From positions 372,001 to 436,000 of the forward strand of contig NZ_AGFX01000041.1 of NCBI RefSeq assembly GCF_000236805.1: a stretch of DNA of 64,000 bases, read 5' to 3'. Source of the stretch: Paenibacillus peoriae KCTC 3763. GTDB lineage: Bacteria > Bacillota > Bacilli > Paenibacillales > Paenibacillaceae. The notes beneath the pieces were generated by a model that saw only the letters and a list, made by a program, of their open reading frames with translations, did no database searches and was not told where the DNA came from. The position numbers and the translations under genes are program-made. This document shows, one piece after another, positions 52,071 through 63,226 of the stretch (its first letter is position 1; each line of letters begins with the position of its first letter).

Positions 52071-54962
52071 CTACCTCCCCAATGTAATATTGTTTTTGGA
52101 ATCCTGCTTCAACGCTGATTGAATAATTCGCTGCTGTTCTAGGCTGTGCACTTGCTGATAGCCGCTCGCCGGGCTGGAACGTTCCGGTCTGCCTGCGTAA
52201 CGAATTTCCGCTCCTTGCGGCACAACATTCCGCAAACGAGGCTCAATGTAACTCCAGGCCCCCATATTTTTAGGCTCTTCCTGAGCCCATACGAATTCTT
52301 TAACATGCGAGAAGCGGCTGAAAATATTCCGGATTTCCTCTTCCGGGAAGGGGTACAACTGCTCCACACGAATAATGTGCAGACGCTCCTCTGCCTCATT
52401 TTTATCCTTCTCCAACGCCTCTTCCAGATCAATTGCAATTTTGCCACTGCACAGTACAATGCGCTCTACACGATCCGGGCGTGCACCCAGGCCGGGCTGC
52501 TCCAGCACAGGACGGAATGTTCCCTCGCTGAGCTCAGAGGCAGGCGAAGCGACACGGTTGTTGCGAATCAGGCTTTTCGGCGACATCATCACAAGCGGAC
52601 GCGCTTCCTCACTTTCGCTTAATGCAGCCTGACGGCGCAGCAGATGGAAATACTGTGAGGCACTGCTCAGGTTGGCGACAGTCCAGTTATTTTGTGCGGA
52701 CAACTGGAGGAAACGCTCCAGCCGTGCACTCGTATGCTCCGGTCCTTGTCCTTCACTGCCATGCGGTAACAGCATGACCAAACTGGATTTCTGTCTCCAT
52801 TTGGCACGGCCCGCGGAAATAAATTGGTCGAAAATAACCTGGGCGCAGTTTGCAAAATCGCCGAATTGTGCTTCCCAAATGACCAATGTCTCGGGAGAAA
52901 ACACGTTATACCCATATTCAAAGCCGAGCACAGATGCCTCAGATAAAGGGCTATTATGAATACTGAACGAGGCACGCGCTTCCGGCAATGTATGCAGCGG
53001 GCAATGTGTATTGCCGGTTTCAGGCTCATGCAGCACGAGGTTACGGTGAGCAAAGGTCGCCCGCTCCGCGTCCTGACCCGTCATGCGAATCGGCTTGCCA
53101 TCTGCGAGAATGGTAGCCAGGGCCAGCGTCTCCGCCAAGCTCCAATCTACCTTTTCCCCTTCGTTCAGAGCTGTTTTTCTGCGCTGTAAAATGCGATCCA
53201 GCTTCGGATATACATGAAAATCTTTTGGCCATTTGAGCAAGTTTTCATTGATTTGGCGCAGCTTTTTCGATTCCACCGCAGTATGGACCACAGAGCCCTG
53301 ATTTTTTGTTGCCTTAACAGCAGTAAGCTCAGGCTCCTCTTCCGGTTGATTCTTCACATGCTCATGCGCTTCCTTCAGTCGGTTTTGCACCTTTTCAATG
53401 AGGCCGGCACTAAACGCTTCATCCACAATGCCCTGCTTCATCAATTTTTGAGTATACAACTTGCTCACCGTCGGATGATTCTTCACCTTGCGATACACCA
53501 GCGGCTGGGTTGTTTCCGGGTCATCGGATTCATTGTGGCCATAACGACGATACCCAATCAGATCAATCAGGAAATCCTTCTTGAAGCGATTGCGGTATTC
53601 GCCAGCCATACGTGCTGCTGCAATACAGGCTTCAGGATTATCCGCGTTCACGTGTACAATCGGAATTTCGTAGCCCTTGGCCAGATCACTGGCATAACGG
53701 GTCGAACGTGAATCAACACTCTCTGTCGTAAAACCCAGACGATTATTCACAATAATATGAACCGTACCGCCATTACGGAAGCCGCGCAAATTGGTGAAAT
53801 TAAGTGATTCTGCCACGATACCCTCACCCGGGAAAGCCGCATCGCCATGCATGATAATCGTGGCCGCCTTGCTGACATCCAGCTTCGGATAGCCTGCTTC
53901 ACTACGGTCTTCCTGCGCTGCGCGGGAAAAGCCTTGTACGACCGGATTCACATACTCCAGGTGGCTTGGATTATTCGCCAGCGTCAGTCGGGCCTGTACT
54001 GCTTCCCCATCCTTTACAAATCGATCTGCACCGAGATGGTACTTCACATCTCCAGTCCAGCCGTAGTTAATTCCGGTAGAGCCCTCCGACGGGATCAAAT
54101 CCTTATTCGGTGAATGATGAAATTCAGAGAAAATTTTGCTGTAAGGCTTGCCCAACACATGAGCCAGCACATTCAAACGGCCCCGATGCGCCATCCCCAT
54201 CAGAACGTGACTTGCTCCTGCATTTGTCGTGAGTCGAATGATCTCGTCGAGTACGGGGACAAGGACATCATTGCCCTCAATGGAAAAACGCTTCTGTCCA
54301 ACAAACGTTTTATGCAAAAACTCTTCGAACTGCTCTACCTCTACCAATCTGCCCAGCAGCGCCTTGCGTTCCTGTGTTGTGAGCGGCTTGGAGGACCAGC
54401 CGGATTCTGCATAGCTGTTCAACCAGCGGCGTTCCTCTTCGTTATGGATGTGACTAAATTCATAGGCAATCGGCCCTGTGTATGCTACACGCAACCGTTG
54501 AATGGCTTCCCATCCGTTAAGTGTTCCCGCAGGAGCGTTATCCCATATTAAAGAGGCCGGAAAAGCCTTTAAGTCCTGTTCAGTTAAGCCATAGGATGCT
54601 GGATCAAGCAAGCGTGTATCCTGCTCGGCATCCAGTTCTAGCGGATCTATTTGAGCGGCCAAATGTCCGTATTCACGGATGTTCCACACCATTTTCCCCG
54701 CTGTAACCGCTTTCTGTAATGTGTTCGAATCGAGGCTCCCCAGAGCACTTGCGGGGGGTCCTTGCAATTTGTAGTCTATCATGGAAGCAGCCGAGTATTC
54801 GGATTGCGGCGGCTCACCCCATTGATCAAACAGCTCGCGGTAAGCCGGATCAACCGTTCCGGGGTCCGCTACATACTTTTCATACTGGTCCTGCACATAA
54901 CCTAGATTAGGTCCGTAATACGTCTGCCAAGGTACCTGTCTGCTGCTCTCTTCCATCGTCAT
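52071..54962 (-). CDS. odhA: 2-oxoglutarate dehydrogenase E1
   Basis: A 963-residue TPP-dependent E1 that decarboxylates 2-oxoglutarate in the TCA cycle. The TPP site includes [20 protein letters not shown] (about 260) and [20 protein letters not shown] (about 375), and the C-terminal pyrimidine-binding domain includes [20 protein letters not shown] and [20 protein letters not shown]-like [20 protein letters not shown]. Length agrees with Bacillus OdhA (about 940). GGAGGG lies six bases upstream of the ATG. The adjacent odhB makes the E2; lpd (E3) is not in the window. Confidence 0.97.
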   Translation of the reverse strand: MTMEESSRQVPWQTYYGPNLGYVQDQYEKYVADPGTVDPAYRELFDQWGEPPQSEYSAASMIDYKLQGPPASALGSLDSNTLQKAVTAGKMVWNIREYGHLAAQIDPLELDAEQDTRLLDPASYGLTEQDLKAFPASLIWDNAPAGTLNGWEAIQRLRVAYTGPIAYEFSHIHNEEERRWLNSYAESGWSSKPLTTQERKALLGRLVEVEQFEEFLHKTFVGQKRFSIEGNDVLVPVLDEIIRLTTNAGASHVLMGMAHRGRLNVLAHVLGKPYSKIFSEFHHSPNKDLIPSEGSTGINYGWTGDVKYHLGADRFVKDGEAVQARLTLANNPSHLEYVNPVVQGFSRAAQEDRSEAGYPKLDVSKAATIIMHGDAAFPGEGIVAESLNFTNLRGFRNGGTVHIIVNNRLGFTTESVDSRSTRYASDLAKGYEIPIVHVNADNPEACIAAARMAGEYRNRFKKDFLIDLIGYRRYGHNESDDPETTQPLVYRKVKNHPTVSKLYTQKLMKQGIVDEAFSAGLIEKVQNRLKEAHEHVKNQPEEEPELTAVKATKNQGSVVHTAVESKKLRQINENLLKWPKDFHVYPKLDRILQRRKTALNEGEKVDWSLAETLALATILADGKPIRMTGQDAERATFAHRNLVLHEPETGNTHCPLHTLPEARASFSIHNSPLSEASVLGFEYGYNVFSPETLVIWEAQFGDFANCAQVIFDQFISAGRAKWRQKSSLVMLLPHGSEGQGPEHTSARLERFLQLSAQNNWTVANLSSASQYFHLLRRQAALSESEEARPLVMMSPKSLIRNNRVASPASELSEGTFRPVLEQPGLGARPDRVERIVLCSGKIAIDLEEALEKDKNEAEERLHIIRVEQLYPFPEEEIRNIFSRFSHVKEFVWAQEEPKNMGAWSYIEPRLRNVVPQGAEIRYAGRPERSSPASGYQQVHSLEQQRIIQSALKQDSKNNITLGR

Positions 54963-55061
54963 CTCGTTCCCTCCGTCAAATTTTGAAATTCATAGCTGGA
55001 CGGAAATCATTTTTAATTTTTTTGTTAAACCTTCAATTTAAGTTGTTCACAATATGATCAC

Positions 55062-55091
55062 ATTATATGAAATCCTACGTCAAAAGTCGAA
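55062..55091 (-). promoter_or_regulatory. Candidate promoter of odhAB
   Basis: TTCGAC, an 18-base spacer and TATAAT on the minus strand, about 100 bases before odhA. The remaining part of the 429-base gap 54963-55391 belongs to the bgl promoter and leader. Confidence 0.5.
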
Positions 55092-55255
55092 TTTCACAGT
55101 TCTTATTTCTCTTCCATTGTATAAACTTTTCTAGCTATGAGCATTTCCTTTTTCTCAACATATCCATGCGTAAATGAGATCAATCGGGTTATGGTAGCCG
55201 TTAGCACTTAAAGATTAGAATGTGGCACAAAAGGATATCCTAATCACAAAAAAAG

Positions 55256-55284
55256 TTGACAACGTTTTCAGATCATGATAACTT
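55256..55284 (+). promoter_or_regulatory. Promoter of the bgl operon with overlapping cre site
   Basis: TTGACA, a 17-base spacer and TAACTT. A CcpA site TGACAACGTTTTCA (55257-55270) matches the cre consensus at 13 of 14 positions and overlaps the -35, so glucose should repress the operon. Confidence 0.8.
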
Positions 55285-55286
55285 AT

Positions 55287-55367
55287 CTCGTGAGGCTTGT
55301 TACCGGTAATGCGGGCAAAACCACAACAGAGATGATATTTCTTTCTGTTGTAGTTTTGCCTTTTTTT
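55287..55367 (+). promoter_or_regulatory. LicT antiterminator target (RAT) and terminator before licT
   Basis: GGCTTGTTACCGGTAATGCG then GGGCAAAACC is a ribonucleic antiterminator element. It overlaps the 5' arm of a strong terminator: 55314-55329 pairs with 55345-55360, followed by TTTTTTT. Binding of LicT would stabilise the RAT hairpin and prevent termination. Confidence 0.85.
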
Positions 55368-55391
55368 ATTCCTCAAAATGGGTGATTCGAT

Positions 55392-56225
55392 GTGATAATT
55401 AAACAAATTTTCAACAATAATATCGTCAGCACGGTGGATGATAAAAACCAGGAGTTGCTTATCCTCGGCCGGGGTATCGGGTTTAACTTCCGCGCTGGTG
55501 ATCCGATTGACGAGAAGCGGATTGAAAAAATTTTCCGTCTGCAGGATGCAAATATTTATGAGAAGTTTAAAGCCACTGTCATGGAAGTTCCGATTGATAT
55601 TTTACAAGTCACCGATGACATTGTTAGTCTGGCGCGCACGCAGTTGAACAAAAAAATAAGTGATGGCATTTATGTCTCCTTGTCGGATCATATTCATTTT
55701 GCTATTCAGCGTATGGAGCATGACATGATTGTACGCAATCCACTGTCATGGGAGATTCAGCATTTCTATAAAGCTGAGTATGATGCTGCCAAAGAATCAC
55801 TGACACTTTTGCGCGAACGTCTGGGCATTGAATTCCCAAAGGAAGAGATTTGTAATATCGCCCTTCATTTCGTGAATGCTGAAATTAATGATTCGATGAA
55901 TGATGTCACTCATATGATGCAGCTGCTCCAGGAAATCATGAATATTATCAAATATCATTTTAATATGGAGTTTAATGAGGATAGCGCGAATTACTTCCGC
56001 TTTATTACACACCTCAAATATTTTTGTCAGCGCGTGATTACACACTCGAGCCATGACGACGCAGAAGAATATTTGTATGAAGTCGTGAAAAAAAATTATG
56101 CGGGCACTTTTAAATGCATTGGGAAAATTGAGAAGTTTATTCAAAAGAATTACGAGTATACCATGACGCACTCTGAGCAGTTGTACCTGACACTTCATTT
56201 GGAGCGCCTCATAAAAAGAAAATAA
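55392..56225 (+). CDS. licT: BglG/LicT-family transcriptional antiterminator
   Basis: A 277-residue RNA-binding antiterminator. Residues 1-55 are the co-antiterminator (CAT) domain (MIIKQIFNNNIVSTVDDKNQ, ELLILGRGIGFNF), which binds RAT hairpins as a dimer. PRD1 (about 70-170, with HIHFAIQRMEHD) and PRD2 (about 180-275, with ITHLKYFCQRVIT and LTLHLERLIK) carry the histidines phosphorylated by the PTS, so activity follows beta-glucoside availability and catabolite state. It starts with GTG, GGGTG seven bases upstream; the ATG two bases earlier runs straight into a stop. First gene of licT-bglP-bglH with a RAT-terminator unit before it and another before bglP. Confidence 0.93.
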   Translation: MIIKQIFNNNIVSTVDDKNQELLILGRGIGFNFRAGDPIDEKRIEKIFRLQDANIYEKFKATVMEVPIDILQVTDDIVSLARTQLNKKISDGIYVSLSDHIHFAIQRMEHDMIVRNPLSWEIQHFYKAEYDAAKESLTLLRERLGIEFPKEEICNIALHFVNAEINDSMNDVTHMMQLLQEIMNIIKYHFNMEFNEDSANYFRFITHLKYFCQRVITHSSHDDAEEYLYEVVKKNYAGTFKCIGKIEKFIQKNYEYTMTHSEQLYLTLHLERLIKRK

Positions 56226-56233
56226 AATATTAT

Positions 56234-56314
56234 CCAGGCTTGTAACTGTTAAATCAGGCAAAACCTGAATGAAAAGGCTCACGATACGTGGGTCTGCTCA
56301 TTCAGGTTTTTTTT
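56234..56314 (+). promoter_or_regulatory. Second LicT target (RAT) and terminator before bglP
   Basis: GGCTTGTAACTGTTAAATCA then GGCAAAACC is a second RAT. It overlaps a terminator: AAACCTGAATGA (56261-56272) pairs with TCATTCAGGTTT (56298-56309), followed by eight T residues. It places a separate control point between licT and bglP. Confidence 0.85.
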
Positions 56315-56338
56315 ATCTAAAAATAGGAGGAATTCAAG

Positions 56339-58249
56339 ATGGATCAGCAGGAAACTGCCAAAAAAATTGTCGACTCTGTTGGTGGAACAGACAATATTAA
56401 CTCTGTATACCATTGCGTTACACGCTTACGCTTTGATCTCAAGGATAACGGTAAGGTCAAGCAGGATGAATTAAAGAAGTTGGATAAGGTTATGGGAACC
56501 AATGTATCTGGAGATCAATTCCAGGTCATTATCGGCAATGAAGTCAGCAAAGTATTCGATGCAATGGCGCATCTATACCCTGTCCTAAAGAACGACTCCA
56601 CCGAAAAGAAGTCTTCTGAAAAAAAGAAACAAAATGCGATCTCTAACTTGTTCGAGTTCATTGCAGGTGTGTTTGCCCCTATTTTACCTGCCATTGCTGG
56701 TGCGGGTTTGCTCAAAGGATTGATTGCTTTGCTCGTATCCGTAGGCTGGCTTACAGCGGGGACGGATACGTACCGGATTTTCTCAGCGATCGGGGACGGA
56801 GTCTTTTATTTTCTACCTTTACTGATTGCTGTGAGTGCGGCTCGTAAATTTGGATGTAATCCTTATGTGGCCGTTGCTGTGAGTGCAGCACTCATGTACC
56901 CTGACATGGGGGCGTTATTATCAAGTGGTCATGCTGTTTCTTTTATCGGTGTGCCGGTTACGGCTGTTACTTATGCGTCCTCCGTTATCCCTATCCTTCT
57001 TGCCATTTGGTTGATGTCTTATGTGCAAAAGGGCGTAGATCGTATCATTCCTTCATCTTTTAAGCTGCTGCTTGTGCCCTTAATTACGATGATTATTGTC
57101 GTTCCAGTTACACTGATCGCTATTGGTCCGCTGGGTACTCTGATCGGTAGTGGACTGTCTGGCGGTATCAATTGGCTTATTTCGGAAGGCGGCTGGATTG
57201 CAGGTATTATTTTGGGCGGGGCTATGGCATTGATCGTGATGACAGGCATGCACTATGCGCTGGTTCCAGTCATCATCAGTAATTTGGCTAAACTGGGTTT
57301 TGACAAATTCCTGCCGCTAACCTACATCTCCAATATGGGTCAGGCAGGAGCAACCATGGGCGTATTTTTCCGTGCCAAAGATAAAAAGCTGAAATCTGTG
57401 GCATTTTCTACAAGTGTGACAGCACTTATGGGCGTCACCGAGCCTGCTATGTATGGGGTGAATATGAAATATAAACGACCTTTTATAGCGGGTATGATCG
57501 GTAGTGCTGCAGGCGGCGGGTTCTCTCTTGCCTTTGGTGCCAATGCCTATGTGCTGGCAGGAAACGGGGGAATTCCAGGACTACCTGCATTGATTGGACC
57601 TACCTTCTGGTATGCAGTGGGCGGTATGTTGATCGCATTCGTGGTAGCCACAATCGCAGCTATCCTGCTCGGCATTAACGAAGAACAGAGTGGCGAAGCT
57701 GTACAAACCACGAGCGAAACAGCCACTTCTTCTACAGACCGTGACGACTCGACAGATTCCTCTAAAGAACTGCTGGAAGATTTAAATATTCGAGCTACCA
57801 ATGAGACGATTCTTGCTCCCATGACAGGCCGTTCGATTCCGCTGAAGGAAGTGAATGATCCGACATTCGGTGACGAACTGATGGGCAAAGGTGTTGCCTT
57901 TGTTCCCGTTATTGGAGAACTGTCCTCTCCTGTAAATGGCACTGTGTTAAATGTGTTCAAGACTAAACACGCCATGGTTATTCGCAGTAATGACGGTGCA
58001 GAGCTGCTCATCCATGTGGGCATCAACACGGTTAAGCTGCGTGGGCAGTTTTTTGAAGCCCATGTTCAAGCTGGCGATGTAGTTCAAGCTGGCGATAAGC
58101 TGCTCTCATTCGATCTGGAGCATATCGCTAAGGATTATGACATCACCACAGCGATGGTTGTCACCAATACAAGCGACTATCAATCTGTTTTTCCCATCAA
58201 GCTGGGTGACATCACCATGAAGGAGCCTGTACTGAAGGTAGAAATCTAA
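56339..58249 (+). CDS. bglP: Beta-glucoside PTS permease EIIBCA
   Basis: A 636-residue membrane permease that imports and phosphorylates beta-glucosides (salicin, arbutin, cellobiose type). The EIIB domain (1-90) has the phosphorylated Cys in YHCVTRLRFDLKD (about residue 26), the EIIC domain (about 100-460) has ten or so helices with MTGMHYALVPVIISNLAK and GVTEPAMYGVNMKYKRPF, and the EIIA domain (about 490-636) has HVGINTVKLRGQFFEAHVQA with the phosphorylated His. BCA order is usual. Ribosome binding site AGGAGG eight bases upstream. It also controls LicT by phosphorylation. Confidence 0.96.
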   Translation: MDQQETAKKIVDSVGGTDNINSVYHCVTRLRFDLKDNGKVKQDELKKLDKVMGTNVSGDQFQVIIGNEVSKVFDAMAHLYPVLKNDSTEKKSSEKKKQNAISNLFEFIAGVFAPILPAIAGAGLLKGLIALLVSVGWLTAGTDTYRIFSAIGDGVFYFLPLLIAVSAARKFGCNPYVAVAVSAALMYPDMGALLSSGHAVSFIGVPVTAVTYASSVIPILLAIWLMSYVQKGVDRIIPSSFKLLLVPLITMIIVVPVTLIAIGPLGTLIGSGLSGGINWLISEGGWIAGIILGGAMALIVMTGMHYALVPVIISNLAKLGFDKFLPLTYISNMGQAGATMGVFFRAKDKKLKSVAFSTSVTALMGVTEPAMYGVNMKYKRPFIAGMIGSAAGGGFSLAFGANAYVLAGNGGIPGLPALIGPTFWYAVGGMLIAFVVATIAAILLGINEEQSGEAVQTTSETATSSTDRDDSTDSSKELLEDLNIRATNETILAPMTGRSIPLKEVNDPTFGDELMGKGVAFVPVIGELSSPVNGTVLNVFKTKHAMVIRSNDGAELLIHVGINTVKLRGQFFEAHVQAGDVVQAGDKLLSFDLEHIAKDYDITTAMVVTNTSDYQSVFPIKLGDITMKEPVLKVEI

Positions 58250-59737
<1,488 letters not shown>

Positions 59738-59798
59738 TTAAGATTGGGAACTCCCCCCCCCATTTGTGAATCAGGAGTCAAAACATCTGGCAAGTTAA

Positions 59799-59836
59799 AC
59801 AGCCAGTCGTCGGATATCAACCGGCGGCTGGTTATT
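59799..59836 (+). terminator. Terminator-like hairpin of the bgl operon
   Basis: AACAGCC-A-GTCG/CGGC-GGCTGGTT forms an imperfect stem around 61 bases after bglH, with only a short T-rich tail (TTATTTCG). A run of nine C (59753-59761) precedes it. Confidence 0.5.
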
Positions 59837-59981
59837 TCGTTTATGTTGCTCCTCACACTACGCCAACAAACTCAAATTTTATTATGACATTAAAGTCACT
59901 TTTCTGTACAATATTCCTACTTTTCACTATTATTTTAATTAGGCATCTAAAAACCGCTTTGAAAGCGAAAGGGATGGAACT

Positions 59982-61253
59982 GTGACTGGATTAAAACAAA
60001 TACTCAGAAACAAGAATTATGTCAGGCTTTTTCTGGCAACGTTCGCCTCACAATTGGGAGGAATTATTGGGGTTACTGCATTCATGTTTTATTTGTTGAA
60101 ACGGTTTACGAATCAGCCATACTATGCAACGCTTGCCGAGTTAATGTATTCGCTCCCGATGCTGGCAGTATTTCTCATAGTTGGAGTACTTGCAGATCGG
60201 ATGGACCGACAAAAAATCGCTGTTAATTGTGACTGGATCAGCGCTTTATTATCCTTATGTTTGCTCATTTTTATTTGGGTTGATTCTATTCCTCTGATAT
60301 TTGCCTTCCTCTTCATCCGTAGTGCTGCTTCCAAGTTTTTTTTCCCAGCCGAAAGTGCCCTTATACAGGGAATCTTAAGCAAAGATGATTACACCATTGC
60401 AGCAGGCCTCAATCAAATGATAGGGAGTCTTTTCATGTTATTTGGAGCAACTCTGGGGGCCGTCGTTTACTGGCATTTTGGAATTACTGGAGCCATCCTA
60501 ATTGATGCTGTTTCTTTTATTGTTTCTGCATTGCTTATTCGTTCCTGCAAAATTCAAAAGGAAGTACGCCTTCCGAACGGGGCACATCAATTTAAGCAAT
60601 TAAAATTCAAACTGGTCATGCACGACTTTAAACAAGGGTTTCTTTACATATTACACAACAGACTATTGATTTGGTTGGTTTCAGGCTTTTTTATGTTCGG
60701 TATTTTAAATGGGGGATTTAGCGTTTTACCGATGTTTGTTCTTAAATATAAGCTAGCTCCAGACAACTATGAGCAGTATATGGTATGGACAAGTATTATT
60801 TTTGGATCAGGTGTGTTGCTTGGCACCTTAATCGCTTCTCTTATCTCCGCCAAGCTAAAGCTACACCAAATGATTGCAGCGGGAGTTCTGGTCGCCGGAA
60901 TTGGTATATGCATACTTGGATTTGTTAATGACCTTTATGTTTTTTTGATTATCGACTTCGCCATTGCACTGGTACTTCCGTTCATTAATATCGGCATAGG
61001 AGGATGGCTGCCTTGTATTGTAGATCCTCAAATGATGGGACGTGTGCAAGGTTTAATTAATCCGTTAATGATGCTGTCCCAATCTCTTACATTGGGTTTC
61101 ATTGCTGTAAGCTTTCCTTCATTTATTTCAATTGAAGTCTTGTTTTTATTAGTTGGGGTCTGTACCGTTATTGTAGGAATATACTACACTATTGTGCTCC
61201 CCCGTTATGCTGATTACGGCACTTCTTCTAAAGCCATTCAGGAATCTTTATAG
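59982..61253 (+). CDS. MFS transporter (MFS_3/macrolide-efflux-like)
   Basis: A 423-residue membrane protein with about 12 helices. The N-terminus MTGLKQILRNKNYVRLFLAT with FASQLGGIIGVTAFMFYLLK and the loop GVLADRMDRQKIAVNCD (motif A) are typical of the MFS_3/MFS_1 drug exporters such as MefA or the enterobactin exporter EntS type. It starts with GTG after AAAGGGATGG. It is a single gene and the substrate is unknown. No regulator is adjacent. Confidence 0.78.
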   Translation: MTGLKQILRNKNYVRLFLATFASQLGGIIGVTAFMFYLLKRFTNQPYYATLAELMYSLPMLAVFLIVGVLADRMDRQKIAVNCDWISALLSLCLLIFIWVDSIPLIFAFLFIRSAASKFFFPAESALIQGILSKDDYTIAAGLNQMIGSLFMLFGATLGAVVYWHFGITGAILIDAVSFIVSALLIRSCKIQKEVRLPNGAHQFKQLKFKLVMHDFKQGFLYILHNRLLIWLVSGFFMFGILNGGFSVLPMFVLKYKLAPDNYEQYMVWTSIIFGSGVLLGTLIASLISAKLKLHQMIAAGVLVAGIGICILGFVNDLYVFLIIDFAIALVLPFINIGIGGWLPCIVDPQMMGRVQGLINPLMMLSQSLTLGFIAVSFPSFISIEVLFLLVGVCTVIVGIYYTIVLPRYADYGTSSKAIQESL

Positions 61254-61416
61254 GCAAATTAATTGAATTGCCACTTCTGCCTCCATATCCAGTGTAGAGG
61301 TGGCTTACCCCTCAAATGCTCCACAAGTACATACATTCGTTGCATACGACTAGCTCGTCAAAAACAGCACACGAAAAATCCTGTAGAGAAAAAGGCCGAT
61401 AGGGTATGTAATATTC

Positions 61417-61455
61417 AAAAAAAAAACGCCCGCAGATGCAATAGCTGCATCAGCA
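61417..61455 (-). terminator. Terminator of tRNA-Pro
   Basis: The stem GCTGATGCA/TGCATCTGC on the minus strand is followed by a run of about ten T residues, 18 bases past the tRNA 3' end. Confidence 0.75.
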
Positions 61456-61472
61456 GGACATTTTGATTGAAA

Positions 61473-61546
61473 TCGGAGTAGCGGGATTCGAACCCACGAC
61501 CTCACCCACCCCAAGGGTGCGCGCTACCTAGCTGCGCTATACCCCG
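61473..61546 (-). tRNA. tRNA-Pro (GGG anticodon)
   Basis: A 74-base cloverleaf on the minus strand. The acceptor CGGGGTA/TACTCCG with A discriminator, anticodon stem CACCC/GGGTG with loop TTGGGGT (anticodon GGG, reads CCC/CCU), and T-arm GTGGGTTCGAATCCCGC. CCA is not encoded. It has its own promoter and terminator. Confidence 0.92.
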
Positions 61547-61897
61547 ATAACCCAGTGTATGTAGATCGATGCTGTTATTTACCATTATATTCTGGACATA
61601 AAATCCTGTAAAGGGATTATTTTCTCATATAAATGAGCAAAATCACTTCCAGTAAACTGTAAAATAAAAAAGAATAGAGACAAAGTGCTTTCCTTATGTT
61701 AAAAAGTAGTCACCACAACAACTTTTTTAAACAAAAGAGAAATCGCAATGTCTCATACCGATATCGTACCCGAACTTGCCAGCATTCGCAACTACCTGTC
61801 CCAGCTACGAGTGCGCCCAAAAGGGCGTTCCGTTTCATATGGTTTGCAAGTGATTCAATGTTGCCTAATCATCTTTGGAATTTTCTATATCCGTTTT
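61547..61897. other. Gene-free stretch between tRNA-Pro and a hydrolase gene
   Basis: 351 bases. The left part is the tRNA-Pro promoter. The hairpin CGCCC-AAAA-GGGCG at 61812-61825 may end the leftward hydrolase transcript. The rest is AT-rich with nothing recognised; the 74-codon open frame at 61696-61920 has neither ribosome binding site nor family features. Confidence 0.5.
61584..61612 (-). promoter_or_regulatory. Promoter of tRNA-Pro
   Basis: TTTACA, a 17-base spacer and TATAAT on the minus strand, about 38 bases before the tRNA 5' end. Confidence 0.8.
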
Positions 61898-62839
61898 TTA
61901 TAGATTTTTTTCATTCATAAATTTCCTGAAATTTTCCACTATTTCTTTAGACCGGGTATGGTGCAAATAGTGCCCGCCTTCAAATGTCATCACTTTTCCA
62001 TGTACAGAGTTTTTTATTTGCTCCTCATGAAGAGGTATCCAGCCTTCCGTTTCGGTATCATTCGCTTGTAAAAAGAAAATAACCGGAAGGTTCGTTGGGA
62101 AGGTCAACTTTTGAGCAGCTTTAAAATTAGGAAATAAATGTTCGCCTTCACTTAGGATGTTGAGATTAAACATGTTTTTGAGCGTAAGAATTCTAATTTG
62201 TTCTCTTGTTTGATCATCAACGGTCGGTGTAACCAGTTGGTCAGGGGCCAGTTTCATTAACAATCGGGAGAAACCTGATTTTTTGAGCAGTTTATACGTT
62301 TCTGCCGGGAATGGATCATCTGTACCGCCTTGCGTTGGAACGCTGCTATCGATCCCAACAAATGCACTAACTTCGTTTTCATATTTGTTCACATAATCCA
62401 GTCCGTAAATGCCTGAAATGGAGTGGGCCATGAGAATATAGCGGTCAATATGAAGACTTTGTAAAGATTCGTGAATTTCACTTACTATGTTATCGAGGGT
62501 ACGTTCTTTTTCGGTAACATCACTTAGTCCATAACCAAAAGGCTCAATTACGACGACTCTGTAAAATGGGGACAGCTCATCCACTAACGGCTTATAATCC
62601 AGAGCGGGTGCTGCCGTTCCAAAACCAGGTAATAGCACGACCGTTTCTTTGCCTTTTCCTTGAATCGTAACATTCATATTTTTACCGTCGACAAGTACAG
62701 ACTGCCCGTAGGGGATTATTTTTGCTTGCTCCGATTTACTGCTGATTATATTGACTACAAAAACAATCGCAATAAAGAGTCCTATGGCTGCAACTAATAC
62801 GCCTATGGATTTAAGCATAATCACAAGTAGTTTTTTCAT
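61898..62839 (-). CDS. Membrane-anchored alpha/beta hydrolase
   Basis: A 313-residue protein. An N-terminal hydrophobic helix (KSIGVLVAAIGLFIAIVFVV) anchors or exports it. The domain is an alpha/beta hydrolase: oxyanion segment VVLLPGFGTAAPAL, nucleophile elbow ILMAHSISGIYGL (H-S-I-S-G, so the first Gly of GxSxG is replaced by His), acid near VIFFLQANDTETEG, and base in FEGGHYLHHT. AAAGGG lies eight bases before the ATG. The gene sits next to a histidine kinase gene on the same strand, so regulation by that system is conceivable. Substrate unknown. Confidence 0.78.
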   Translation of the reverse strand: MKKLLVIMLKSIGVLVAAIGLFIAIVFVVNIISSKSEQAKIIPYGQSVLVDGKNMNVTIQGKGKETVVLLPGFGTAAPALDYKPLVDELSPFYRVVVIEPFGYGLSDVTEKERTLDNIVSEIHESLQSLHIDRYILMAHSISGIYGLDYVNKYENEVSAFVGIDSSVPTQGGTDDPFPAETYKLLKKSGFSRLLMKLAPDQLVTPTVDDQTREQIRILTLKNMFNLNILSEGEHLFPNFKAAQKLTFPTNLPVIFFLQANDTETEGWIPLHEEQIKNSVHGKVMTFEGGHYLHHTRSKEIVENFRKFMNEKNL

Positions 62840-62842
62840 GAT

Positions 62843-62980
62843 TTAAGCCCTTTCCTGTTTATTTTTTAATGAAATGACAAACTTGGAACCGGCCGCGGCT
62901 GGCACTGAAAACCATTTGGCATAGCCGCCCGCTGGGATCGTAGTTGAAGATTGTGTGCCTGAATAGAGGGGGTTACGTAT
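62843..62980 (-). pseudogene. Possible truncated gene remnant upstream of the hydrolase
   Basis: On the minus strand an open stretch without a start codon reads NPLYSGTQSSTTIPAGGYAK, then WFSVPAAAGSKFVISLKNKQ and a stop, ending just before the hydrolase ribosome binding site. The sequence looks protein-like, but a stop codon closes it upstream and there is no initiation codon. It may be the tail of a degraded gene. It occupies part of the 387-base gap 62840-63226, where direct repeats AATATGAAC at 63131 and 63142 were also seen. Confidence 0.25.
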
Positions 62981-63226
62981 TCCTCACTGGCGTATAAGCT
63001 GCTTGCTGCCGTAAGTTACCTCTCTTGGTTTCACTCTCGCATCTACTCCTGTCTTCATCTATATGTTGGGCTACCTTAACGAGAGCGCTAAAGACAGCAT
63101 AGCCAACCAAGATGTCCCCCTAATGACGACAATATGAACGGAATATGAACAGGCAAAAAAAGCTACGCCGTCACATGCAAGGAAGTTTTCACATGGTGGC
63201 CTAGCCTTGAGAAGGTATGAATCTAA

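Noticed and set aside
59753-59761. Run of nine C residues after bglH as a phase-variation tract
   Set aside because: It lies between genes, behind a stop codon and before a terminator-like stem, so slippage would not affect a reading frame.
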